Positions 1 to 10,200 of a stretch of DNA of 64,000 nucleotides are shown here, in pieces. The position numbers and the translations under genes are program-made. Numbering within the stretch: the first letter of the stretch is position 1; the number at the start of each line of letters is the position of its first letter. The notes beneath the pieces were generated by a model. That model worked only from the letters and a program-made list of their open reading frames with translations, had not been told where the DNA came from and did no database searches. Origin of the DNA: Flavobacterium sp. LC2016-12 (GTDB lineage: Bacteria; Bacteroidota; Bacteroidia; Flavobacteriales; Flavobacteriaceae); NCBI RefSeq assembly GCF_015351595.1, contig NZ_JADKPT010000001.1, positions 806,001 through 870,000 on the forward strand, read 5' to 3'.

Positions 1-341
1 AGGTAACCGTTGCCCCCGGAATATATTCAGACAGATTTAAAATCACTTTTACAAGTGAAACACTTGGCGTATCTGAAGAAGCCCACAAGCAATTTATAAT
101 TTTCCAGGATAATAATAACAATGTTTTAAAAGCCTCAAACCCAAATAATATAGCAATAAAGTCTGTAAAAATCTATGATATGCTGGGTAAGGTGGTTTTA
201 TCGAAAAAGGATTTGGGATCAGAGGCAAATTTTTCTTTTTCAACTAATGGCTTAAGTCATGGAATTTATATAGTTGAGTTTTTAACAACAGAAAATAAAA
301 AATTGACAGAGAAAGTGGTTATTTCAAATTCAGCCAGATAA
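1..341 (+). CDS. C-terminal fragment of a T9SS type A sorting-domain protein
   Basis: The gene enters from outside the window; only the last 112 or so codons are visible, in the frame whose codons begin at position 3 and ending in TAA at 339-341. The last 80 residues have the pattern of a type A T9SS sorting domain: a short Asn-rich linker, the strand IKSVKIYDMLGKVV, then LSHGIYIVEF and a final basic strand EKVVIS. Such domains direct a protein through the type IX translocon at the outer membrane, after which they are removed. The catalytic or binding part lies upstream, so the function cannot be told. The next gene begins 46 bases downstream on the same strand and may be cotranscribed. Confidence 0.85.
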   Translation, partial: VTVAPGIYSDRFKITFTSETLGVSEEAHKQFIIFQDNNNNVLKASNPNNIAIKSVKIYDMLGKVVLSKKDLGSEANFSFSTNGLSHGIYIVEFLTTENKKLTEKVVISNSAR

Positions 342-387
342 TTAAAATTTAAAATAGGAAATCAAAGCAACCAAAAATAGAGAAATT

Positions 388-1881
388 ATGATAAATATAT
401 CTACTCCGCAAAATACAGGAAATGTACTAGTACTGTTTTTCTTCTTTTTAACCTTCCTTGGTCATGCACAAATTGGTATTGGTACTGTTACACCAAATGT
501 AAGTTCTGTTTTAGATATAACTTCTACAACAAAAGGTATGTTAGCACCCAGAATGACAACAGCACAACGAACTGCAATTGTTACTCCTGCTGAAAGTTTA
601 TTAGTTTATGACACTACTGTAAAAGCCTTTTATTACTATAATTTAACTACCACCTCATGGGTCAAAATTGCTAATGAAGGTTCCGCTTTAAGAAACAATT
701 ATAAACTGGTTAAATCGGTAACAGACCTGGCACCAGAATTATTAGCAGGAGGGAATACAAGATATTTATTAACTTCAAATACCCTCTATGAAATTAATGG
801 CACTATAGCTTTAACAGCTCCTATTGATTTAAACAATGCTTATGTATCAGGACTTGACACAAATGAAGATATTTTACAAGCTCCAGGAGTTGTTTTTCAG
901 GGAAGTACAGGAGGCAGTATTAGAAATGTTACTTTACAGGGAGCAAGTGCTTTTAATATTACCGGTCCCGGAATAGCTTCTAATACCTCTCTTTTGGTTC
1001 AGAATACCGTTATAAGTGGGATGACTGCAGGCGTGGGAACTATTTCAGGTTTGGGATTGTATTTTGGTAATATCGTTCAGTTTGTAACTAATAACGGTGG
1101 AATTACGTATTCTAATATTGGAAATTTGTTACTAAGTAACCAGGCATGGTTTAGTTCTAATGTAGGAACTTTTGAAACATTTACCGGTAACTTTAGTTTA
1201 ATACAAAAAAATAGTGGTTTTAGTACGGTCGACGTTGCAGATGTTGCGATGAATGTTAGCGGTTTGACTAGTACTTCAGTTGGAACCGGTATTTTAATAG
1301 GTACCGTTTTTTCTGGTACTACTACAGCTCCTTCTGGTATTATCAATCGTTATCCGGCAGGATCAACTTATCCGGGATATAATTTTAGTAATGCGTGGAC
1401 AGTAGATTCACCGGGTATTCCAAGAGAAGGGGATAGCGATGCTACTGGCGATATAAATCTGAGCGCTAATGTTGGAAGTGGTGTGTCAACTACTTTTTCT
1501 GGTACGGGGACTGCAAGCAGAAAGAAATTAGTAGGAACTACTACTTCTAATAATTTGTTTCGTTTTACAAGAGATGGAGATAACATAATTACGTATAGAG
1601 GAAACAAAACGAGATATTTTCAAGTAGTTGCTTCAGTTTCCTATCAAACTACTGCCGACGCAACTTTTATTTTTTACATAGCAAAAAACAATACAGTTCT
1701 TACTGAAACGAAGGTATACGGAAGAGCTAGTAGCGGGCTTCTTACGACTGCGGGTATTGTAGCGGTGCCTATCATAGGATCGGTACAAATGAAAACAGGA
1801 GATATTATTGAAATTTGGGCAGAACGTTATGATGGGTTAGGAAACCTTTCTACAGTTTCTCTAAATTTAACAGCAAGATAG
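388..1881 (+). CDS. Secreted tailspike-like surface protein (GIGT head, beta-helix middle, jelly-roll-like end)
   Basis: A 497-residue exported protein whose function I do not recognise. Residues 1-27 form a signal peptide ending in GHAQ. Residues 28-95 carry a Bacteroidota head motif found in fibre-like and surface proteins: IGIGTVTPNVSSVLDITSTT, then GMLAPRMT and a Tyr-rich strand. Residues about 120-320 are short beta-strand repeats rich in Gly, Asn, Ser and Thr, including NVTLQGAS and NTVISGMTAG, which suggests a right-handed beta-helix. Residues about 370-497 look like a compact jelly-roll domain of the C1q/BclA or phage-tail type (FQVVASVSYQTTADATFIFYI). No T9SS C-terminal signal is visible. 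It follows a T9SS cargo gene by 46 bases. The domain reading is by eye. Confidence 0.7.
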   Translation: MINISTPQNTGNVLVLFFFFLTFLGHAQIGIGTVTPNVSSVLDITSTTKGMLAPRMTTAQRTAIVTPAESLLVYDTTVKAFYYYNLTTTSWVKIANEGSALRNNYKLVKSVTDLAPELLAGGNTRYLLTSNTLYEINGTIALTAPIDLNNAYVSGLDTNEDILQAPGVVFQGSTGGSIRNVTLQGASAFNITGPGIASNTSLLVQNTVISGMTAGVGTISGLGLYFGNIVQFVTNNGGITYSNIGNLLLSNQAWFSSNVGTFETFTGNFSLIQKNSGFSTVDVADVAMNVSGLTSTSVGTGILIGTVFSGTTTAPSGIINRYPAGSTYPGYNFSNAWTVDSPGIPREGDSDATGDINLSANVGSGVSTTFSGTGTASRKKLVGTTTSNNLFRFTRDGDNIITYRGNKTRYFQVVASVSYQTTADATFIFYIAKNNTVLTETKVYGRASSGLLTTAGIVAVPIIGSVQMKTGDIIEIWAERYDGLGNLSTVSLNLTAR

Positions 1882-1984
1882 AGTAGTTCTTGTTATAGTT
1901 GTATTTTATAACTTTTATTGATGATTATATAAGCATATCAATACAGTTTAAAGTAATTTTATTTAAACTTTAAAACGTATTATT

Positions 1985-2179
1985 ATGAACACAAATAATC
2001 AAAATCCGAAAAGCACTAATCAAAAAACTGGCGCTGATAGAAGTGATACGAGAAAACATCAATATAAAGAACATGATGAAGTTTTAACAAATGATGAAAA
2101 TTATGATGTTGACACTCATAAATTTAAAGGTGAAACACCAGAATTCGATGATAAATTGAATAACGAAGAAAAAAAATAA
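1985..2179 (+). CDS. Small, highly charged hypothetical protein
   Basis: A 64-residue protein without a signal peptide or membrane segment. It is almost wholly hydrophilic, rich in Asn, Lys, Asp and Glu, and has no Cys or Trp, so it is probably intrinsically disordered. I do not recognise a family. The ATG at 1985 is the only sensible start, and a strong terminator hairpin follows a few bases after the stop, which supports a real, separately expressed transcript. Small disordered proteins of this kind are often stress-related in flavobacteria, but nothing here shows that. Confidence 0.6.
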   Translation: MNTNNQNPKSTNQKTGADRSDTRKHQYKEHDEVLTNDENYDVDTHKFKGETPEFDDKLNNEEKK

Positions 2180-2185
2180 AAGCTA

Positions 2186-2218
2186 AACGTCTCAAACTTT
2201 ATTTGAGACGTTTTTTTT
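2186..2218 (+). terminator. Intrinsic terminator after the small charged protein
   Basis: The arms AAACGTCTCAAA (2186-2197) and TTTGAGACGTTT (2202-2213) form a 12-bp stem with a 4-base loop, followed by a T run. This is a clear rho-independent terminator. Confidence 0.88.
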
Positions 2219-2345
2219 GGTGTATGTGCTTAACTGCTAATTGATACATAATTTAGATTGACCAAATTAGCCTCTTTTTAAAGATTTCTATTTACAATAT
2301 TTGAAAAAAATTAAGAACTAAAAAAAAATTATGAATTGATTTTAA

Positions 2346-2353
2346 TAGATTTG
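2346..2353 (+). promoter_or_regulatory. Possible -7 promoter element (TAGATTTG)
   Basis: TAGATTTG matches the Bacteroidota -7 consensus TAnnTTTG and lies 55 bases before the start of the next gene. No TTG is found at the expected -33 distance, so this is only a weak prediction. Confidence 0.35.
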
Positions 2354-2408
2354 TATAATCTATGAATCCTCAAAAATGCTATGAGGAAATTATAAAATAC
2401 AACATAAA

Positions 2409-3044
2409 ATGAAATTTGTTAGTTCAATAGTTATATTATTAATGTTCTTTTGTTCCAACGCTTACTCACAATTGAGCGCGGATAAAATATTCGAAAGCTT
2501 TAAACAAGGAGAGCGTACAAATTGCTCATCGATTGCTTTTATTAAAGCTGCTTTAAATGTTTATGGACTGGACAATCTTTTTGTGACTGAAAAAGTAAAC
2601 GACACTACCTATAAAATTACATTAAAAAATAGTGCATCATTCAACCTGAAAAATGATGAATTAAACAAAGCTAAATTTTCTGCTGACTTTGTATTTATAA
2701 AGGAAAATTGTGAAAGCGAAAAAATAACAGATTATGCAGTATTGACCTATGCTGTAATGGCAAAGTACAAACAAATTATTGATAAGAAGGCAACTTTTGA
2801 TAAAGCTTTGGAGGATTTAGAGGAAGGTGAAGTATATACTCCAACAATTTACAAATATCTAGGGTTTAAAGAAGGCAAAGAAATACAAAAATTAAAGCGC
2901 GAATCAGGAAGTGAATTCTGCGGAGTAGTTGCCTGGTCAACTGCACATGCCGTTTTTGTTTGTGAAGACTTTATGGATTATTATGGAAACAAAAAAAGTA
3001 TATATATAAAATATCCGGGACGTTTTAGAATAATTAAGTCATAA
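2409..3044 (+). CDS. Exported protein with a papain-like cysteine-protease signature
   Basis: A 211-residue protein with a signal peptide (residues 1-21, ending AYSQ). The mature part begins with ERTNCSSIAFIKAAL, where Cys39 sits at the start of a helix as the nucleophile does in papain-like (clan CA) peptidases, including calpain-like bacterial proteins. Near the C-terminus AHAVFV supplies His180, followed by acidic residues and an aromatic strand (FMDYYGN), the usual position of the His and Asp/Asn of the triad. The order Cys...His...Asp and the spacing fit, but no oxyanion Gln is obvious before the Cys, so an inactive or non-peptidase relative is possible. It probably acts in the periplasm or outside the cell. 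The genes on either side look unrelated. Confidence 0.6.
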   Translation: MKFVSSIVILLMFFCSNAYSQLSADKIFESFKQGERTNCSSIAFIKAALNVYGLDNLFVTEKVNDTTYKITLKNSASFNLKNDELNKAKFSADFVFIKENCESEKITDYAVLTYAVMAKYKQIIDKKATFDKALEDLEEGEVYTPTIYKYLGFKEGKEIQKLKRESGSEFCGVVAWSTAHAVFVCEDFMDYYGNKKSIYIKYPGRFRIIKS

Positions 3045-3175
3045 GCGTGTTAATGTGTTGATAAACAGTGGTTAATTACGTTTTTTTGTAATCCATCTTT
3101 TTTCTATATTGATTAGGCCATTTTAGCTTTTAGGCTGATTGTTAAATTTAAATTAAAAAAAAGAAATCAATACAG

Positions 3176-3205
3176 TTGCAGTTTAAGTTAATTTATATAT
3201 TTTTG
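3176..3205 (+). promoter_or_regulatory. Bacteroidota housekeeping-type promoter
   Basis: TTG at 3176-3178 and TATTTTTG at 3198-3205 are separated by 19 bases, matching the -33/-7 consensus of the main Bacteroidota sigma factor. The start codon of the downstream gene is 30 bases after the -7 element. Confidence 0.72.
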
Positions 3206-3234
3206 TCCTATTAACAACCAATTACATTCTCAAA

Positions 3235-3687
3235 ATGAAAAGCACAATTTTCCTACTTAGTTTCCTTTTCTTCTTATCAACTGAAGCTGTTTCAGCACAG
3301 GCAAAAAATGCTCCAAGAAGTATTATCAGTACAACAGCTATCATCCGTAAATACCATGATCAAAAAGAATTAAGTGGTATGCAAAAAGGTGAACTTTTGG
3401 AATTATACATTGAGCGTATTAAAGTTTTAGTAAAAACGCTACCTTATATTGCTTTGGTTACTAAACCAGGTGTGACTATGGCCGATTTAGGTATTCCAGA
3501 CGATTCTGAGCACAAAAAAGTATTAGACGGACAAGCAATTGGAACAACTACATTTTTAGATACTACAGTAGAATTTCAGAGAAAAATGATGCCTTATTCA
3601 GATAAAGGAAATCTAATCGCTGCAATTTTATTTTACGAAAGCACATTGAAATCATTACACGAATTCAACGATTTGAACGAGATGTAA
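3235..3687 (+). CDS. Exported hypothetical protein
   Basis: A 150-residue protein with a typical signal peptide (about residues 1-21, ending VSAQ). The mature part is mainly helical and charged, with segments such as QKELSGMQKGELLELYIERI and MADLGIPDDSEHKK. It contains no Cys and no motif I can tie to a function. A good promoter lies upstream and a strong terminator follows, so it is a monocistronic unit. Probably periplasmic. I cannot assign a family. Confidence 0.72.
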   Translation: MKSTIFLLSFLFFLSTEAVSAQAKNAPRSIISTTAIIRKYHDQKELSGMQKGELLELYIERIKVLVKTLPYIALVTKPGVTMADLGIPDDSEHKKVLDGQAIGTTTFLDTTVEFQRKMMPYSDKGNLIAAILFYESTLKSLHEFNDLNEM

Positions 3688-3710
3688 TTTTTAATTTATA
3701 ATATAAAAAA

Positions 3711-3746
3711 GCCTCCAAAATCATTTGATTTTGGAGGCTTTTTTTT
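3711..3746 (+). terminator. Intrinsic terminator
   Basis: GCCTCCAAAATCA (3711-3723) pairs with TGATTTTGGAGGC (3726-3738) over 13 bp, followed by eight T. A near-identical hairpin recurs at about 25252. Confidence 0.9.
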
Positions 3747-4204
3747 GGTTTATAATTTCCTGGGAACGGTTAAAAAATATTTTAATCACCCTTTTAAGAA
3801 AGATAAAAATGACTTTTAGTTTCGCTCAAAAGATACTATTCTACATTTTAAATTCAAATTTATTTTATGGCTTATATAAGCTTAGTTTTCATAGATTAGA
3901 ATTATTATGTGTTAATAAATAGCATATTTTAATATTTAATCTGTAAGCGTTATTTGCCTTATAGAAGTTGTTGAACCGTTGCATTTTAGGTGAAGTTGGT
4001 TTCATATTATAAAGTGAAACGATTTTAGGATTAAATTTTATATATAGTAGTGTACTATAAATTAACTTTAGGTTTGGAATGTTTTTCCTATTTTTTTACT
4101 GAACTATAGCCCCCAAATATTCGGTATTTTAATTTCTTATATCCTATTGTTTCTTAATAAACGCATATAAAATTCATTTTTTTTAAAATTTAACCTTAAG
4201 ATTT
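3747..4204. other. Intergenic region upstream of the giant adhesin
   Basis: About 460 AT-rich bases with no convincing gene. A 65-codon ORF at 3725-3922 begins inside the preceding terminator and has no family features, so I treat it as chance. A possible -7 element TAGGTTTG lies at 4069-4076, without a matching -33 TTG; if used it would give an untranslated leader of roughly 120 bases for the adhesin gene. Confidence 0.5.
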
Positions 4205-7200
4205 ATGAAATTAAATTACTCTAAATTAAAAGCCTTAGAAAGTGTTTTATTATTCTTTTTATTTATTCTTCCAATCTATACATTTTCGCAGAATTGTACA
4301 GTAAATGCGAATGCAGATCGAAGTCAATGTCCGGGTGGACAATTGGCTTTACCGCCAGATCAGTTTAAGTTATTTGGAACTGAAAATAGCAGTGCAGGAT
4401 ATTTGCAAAATCCATTTTGGACACAAATAGGAGGGCCTGCCGTTAATATAACGGACCCTAATCTTGTTGAGACATTAGTAACAGGAGCTGTGCCAGGAAA
4501 TACTTATAAGTTTAGATTAACTGCGCAATGTCAAGATGGCGCAACAGTTTCTGATGATGTCTCTATTACTATTTTGCCCGTTACTTTTGCAAATGCAGGT
4601 ACAGACCAAACCTATTGTCAGGGAACGTATCCTTTAAATGGCAATGTTCCAGGAGCTGGTGAAACCGGAACCTGGACTATAAATGGTAATAATAACGCCG
4701 GAATTACAATAAATAATCCTAATTCGCCAACTTCTACTATTACAGTTTCCGGGGCTTCATCTGGAAATACCTCTTTAATCTGGACTATATCGAATCCTTC
4801 AGGTTGTACTTCATTTGATGAAGTAGTTATTTCTACTTTAGGAGGGGTACAGCCCGTTACAGCTGGTGCAGATATTAACTTGTCTAATTGTTATTCGGCT
4901 ACCCAAAACGTAAATTTAAATGGTAGTTTTGGTGGTAATACACCAGGGCAACAACAAGGAACCTGGACTGTTGTTTCGGGTCCAAATGTCCCAACTTTTG
5001 CTAATGCCAATGCTAATAATACTAATGTAAGTGGTCTGGTTCAGGGAACTTATGTTTTTCAATGGACTGTAGTCGGTACTTGTGCCAACGGTTCTGACAG
5101 GGTGACTGTTACAGTGCCGCCGCCAACTGCTGATGTTACTAATGTTACTGGATCTTCTTCTTATTATTGTGATGGCAGAACATCGACTGTTTTGCAGGGA
5201 ACGGTACCCTTGTATGTAAATGAAACCGTGCAATGGACACAAACAGGAGGGCCAAGCGCAACAATTGCAAATCCAACTTCGCCTACAACTTTGGTTACCG
5301 GAATGACGAGTTTAGGAACATATACTTTTCTATACACTTTAACTAATAGTACCACAAATTGTGTAAGAACAGGAACTTATACTATTGTGTTAGAAGAATT
5401 GATATCAATATCAGGCGGACCTGATCAGGCATTAGCCTGTAATGTTTCAACAGCAGTAATTCCTGTTACTTCGACAGGCAGCGGGCAAATGAAATGGCAA
5501 ATAGTTGACGGACCGGCTGTTAATCCAGTTTTAAATCCTCCTTATCCATCTTTTCCAACTCCTTTGGTAAATTTTTCAGGTAGTAGTTTAACTATAGATC
5601 AATTAACTTTTTCGGGAACTTATGTAGTTAGGATAATAAAAAATCCAAACGCGGGAAGTCAGTGCGAAACAGTTTATGATGATGTTAAAATTGTTGCATC
5701 CAGACCAGCGGAAGGAGCCAATGCTGGTACCATGCAGGTTTTGGCTTGTAATGCAACTTCGGCTGTATTGGCAGGAAACTTAACAGTAGGAACGGGTACG
5801 TGGTCACAAGCGTCAGGACCGTCTACAGCAGTATTTGCAGATGTGCACAATCCAACGACAATGATTTCATCACTTGTAAACGGACAATATGAATTTAGAT
5901 GGACTATATCTGGCGGCTCTGCTTGTGATGTTACGCAGAGTACGGCGAAAGTTTTAGTTTCAAGTGCAACGCCAACTCCTGCAAATGCCGGAACTGATCA
6001 ATCTATTTGCTATGGAGCACCGGTTCAATTGCAAGGAAATGCAACAGTTAGTACTGAAACCGGAACCTGGACTGTTTCACCAAATGCCGGTATCACTTTT
6101 AATAATGTAAACAGTCCCAATGCTATTGCTTCGGGATTGATAGCAAATACAGTGTATATTTTTACCTGGACAATTGCAAATGGTTGTGGTACCTCATCAG
6201 ATACTGTAAATATCACTACTAATAGTTCACAAGGTGCCAATGCTGATGCCGGTCCTGATCAATGTGTGGCAACTGGTACAGCTTCAATAACTTTGGCAGC
6301 GAATAATCCTGCGCCTGGAACTGGTTTATGGACGCAGACTTCTGGTACAACAGCAACAATAACAAATCCGAGCTTATACAATACTACAGTTACGGGCTTA
6401 AGCGATGGTAATTATGCATTTAAATGGACAGTTACCAATGTAAATTGTGCCGCTGGTGAAGATACTGTTGCTATCACAATTGCTCCGGATATCACAACAG
6501 CAACAGCGGGACCAGATCAGAGTGTTTGTAGCAGTACAGTGACGGTAACTGGAAATACTCCAGCCGCCGGAGAAACTGGTTTATGGGAATTTGTAAGTGG
6601 TGGTGATGGGCCAGTGATAACCAATCCTTCAAGTCCAACAACAACTATTACAGGTTTAACAAGTGGTTCCTGGGTCTATAAATGGACTATTTCCAGAGGT
6701 GCTTGTCCTGCTTCATCAGATTCAGTACAAATAAATAGTGATATACCACCATCGACAGCAGTTGCCGGACCAGATCAGACAACATGTAATAATTCGACTG
6801 TTACATTGGCAGCAACACCACCAACAGTTGGTAGCGGAATTTGGTCATTAATTTCAGGACCAAATTCTCCTGTTTTTTCTAATGTAAGATCAGCGACCTC
6901 AACTTTATCTAATTTAATAACTGGGGAATACATTTTAGAATGGACAACTTATACTGGGATAGTATGTCCTGAAAGTAAAGACCGTACAACGATAAAAGTG
7001 ACAGAAGCTGCTGCTGCCGGATCAGATATTTCGACCTGCTTGGAAGGGCCTTTGTATTTAACAGGAAACGATGGAAGTACGGGGACATGGACTTATGTTT
7101 CAGGTCCAAGTACTCCAACAATAACAAAAACAGGAAATAATAGTGCATCGGTTACTGGTTTGGTTCCAGGTGTTTATGTATTTAGATATACCATTCCTGC

Positions 7201-10200
7201 TGCCGGATCTTGCCCTGCAACTTCTGATGATATTACTGTTACGATTAACGGTCAAATAACAACAGCTCCAAATGCAGGACCAGACCAAAATTTATGTAAT
7301 TCGGTTCTTGCTATACAAATGGCAGCTTTGCCACTTGACCCTGGAACAATAGGAAAATGGACTGTTTTAGCAGGCCCGACAGGAGGATCTTTTGTGAATG
7401 ATACCAATCCAACTACAACATTTATAAATCCAGGTTTTGGAATTTATGTTTTCAACTGGACTGTAAGCGCAGGAACGTGTAGCAGTTCTGATCAGGTTAG
7501 GGTTGAGAATGCCCAGACACCTTCAGCAGCTGTAGTAGAAGGAGATAATGCGATTTGTGGATCAACAACTGAGCTTACAGCGACACCCCCAACAGTTGGA
7601 ACAGGAAGATGGGCTCAGGTTACAGGACCAACTACAGCCGTTTTTAGTTCTGAAATTTTACCAACCACAACAGTTTCAAATTTAACCGTTACAGGGGGAG
7701 TTTATGTTTTTAGCTGGACCGTGAGCAATGGTACAATATGTACACCTAACGCAGACACGGTGCAAATTACCGTAACGGCAGATTTAACAACACCAAACGC
7801 AGGACCAGATCAGACGATTTGTGTGTCTGGTAATACAACTTTAGCAGCTAATACAATTACGGTTGGAACAGGCGCATGGTCTAAATTTAGTGGGCCAGTT
7901 GGAGGGACTTTTTCAAATACTGCAAGCCCAACTTCAACATTTACGCCAAGTTTACCAGGAACTTATGTATTACGCTGGACGGCAACAAACCTTAGCTGTA
8001 CGTTTTTTGATGACATGACTTTGACAGTTGATCCTTTACCAACAACAGCCAATGCAGGAAATCCTTTTGCAGTATGTCAGTTTCAACCAGTGAATTTAAG
8101 TGGAAATACACCAACAACAGGTACCGGATTATGGTCACAGGTTTCAGGACCATCAACAGCAGTGTTTGCAGATCCATCTTCACCAACGACTAGTGTTTTG
8201 GGCACGCAAGCCGGAGTTTACGTTTTCAGATGGACCATTTCAAGTGGAAGCTGTCCTTCAAGTTCAAGTACTGTAACCGTTACAATAAATGAATTATCTC
8301 CTTTGGCAGATGCAGGAGTTGATCAAACGATTTGTAACACTTCAACAGCAACTTTGAGCGGGAATAATTCTGGAACGTCGACTGGTTTATGGACATTTGT
8401 TTCTAATGCTGGTAATACGGCCGTAATAACCAATCCAAATCTTTTCAATACAACCGTTACCGGAATTTCAACAGGAACAACAAGATTAAAATGGACTATC
8501 TCAAATGGCTCCTGTACGCCTTATTCTGATGAAGTACAAATTACAAAACCATCAGATTTAATAACTTCGCCATTAACAGCAAACTCTACTATCTGCTTAG
8601 GTGGAACTATAACTTTAAGCACAACTCCGTCTGGAAGTTTAACTCCTTATAGTTATCAATGGCAAAGTTCTGCTAACGGAACTTCTGGCTGGAGTAACAT
8701 TTCAGGTCAAACAAATGCTTCCTATACAACAGCAAGTAGTTTAGCAGTTGGAGAATACTATTACAGAGTAAATGTTTCTAATTCATGTACCCAAATTAGC
8801 AGTACTGTCGCCAAACTAACAATTATCGCAGATCCGGTGGTTACAACTCAACCGGTTGGAAATACCATTTGTTCCAGTGGCACGCATACGATGACTGTTG
8901 TAGCAACAGCTACAAATACAGCACCTGGTAATTTAACTTATCAATGGCAGAGTTCTACTAATGGAACATCAGGCTGGGTAAATGTAACGGGTGGAACAGG
9001 AGCTACAACAACTACATACACGACAGCAGCGTTAACTTCAAATTTATATTATAGAGCAAGAGTGAGACAAGGTGTCATCGCTACTGGCTGCGAAACTTTG
9101 TCAAATCCGGTTCTTGTAAATGTTGTTACTATAACTGCGCAACCTGTGACTCCTGCTCCTGTGTGTGTAGGAGGAATTGTAACAGTTAGTATTGCCGCAT
9201 CCTTAAATGGAGGTACAGGAACATTAAGTTATCAATGGCAGAGCTCTGCAGATGGAACTTCTGGTTGGGCAAATGTTTCTGGAGGTACTGGCGCAACAAC
9301 CAATTCTTATACCTCAGGAGCTCTAGCGAGCAGCATTTTTTATCGATGCATGGTTACTTCATCGGCAACAAATTGTACTTTGACGTCAAATAGTGTTCAG
9401 GCTACAGTAGTTGCTGATCCAAGTATTACAGTACAACCTTCAAATGGAGCCGTTTGCGTAGGAGGTTCTTTTACTTTAAATGTTACAGCTACGGGAGGAA
9501 CACCAGGTCTAAATTATCAATGGTATAGCGGTCCGGATACAGCCAGCTTTGCACCGATACCTGGTGCAACATCTAGTTCTTATACCACTCCTGCACTTAC
9601 CGCAACGACGCATTATAGAGTAGAGGTTTCAGCTACAGGAAATGGTTGTGGTTCAGTAGTTTCTGACAATGCCTTAGTGGCAGTAGGTGCTGATCCTGTG
9701 GTTAATCAACAACCTGCAGGCAGTACAATTTGTTCAGGAAATACACATACGATGAGTGTTGTTGCTTCGGGAAATGTTATTTTACCTCTAGCTTATCAAT
9801 GGCAAAGTTCTGTAAATGGAACTTCAGGCTGGACAAATGTTACAGGCGGAGTAGGAGCTACCACAGATACTTATACCACAGCGGCATTAACTTCAACATT
9901 ATATTATAGAGTACAGGTGACACAGTCTCCAAATGGCTGTGAGACTTTTTCAAATGCAGCTCCGGTATTTGTTGCTACTATTACGGCACAACCTACAGCA
10001 CCGGCACCAATTTGTGTTGGAGGTGTTGTGAATCTGACTATCACGGCTTCATTAAATGGTGGAGCGGGAACACTAAGTTACCAATGGCAAAGTTCTGCAA
10101 ACGGCACTTCTGGTTGGGCAAATGTTACTGGCGGAACCGGCGCGACTAGCAATTCATACACTTCGGGAGCACTATCAGTGAACACTTTTTATCGCTGTAT

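Noticed and set aside
3725..3922. 65-codon ORF after the 3235-3687 gene
   Set aside because: It begins within a strong terminator and has no recognisable features or promoter.
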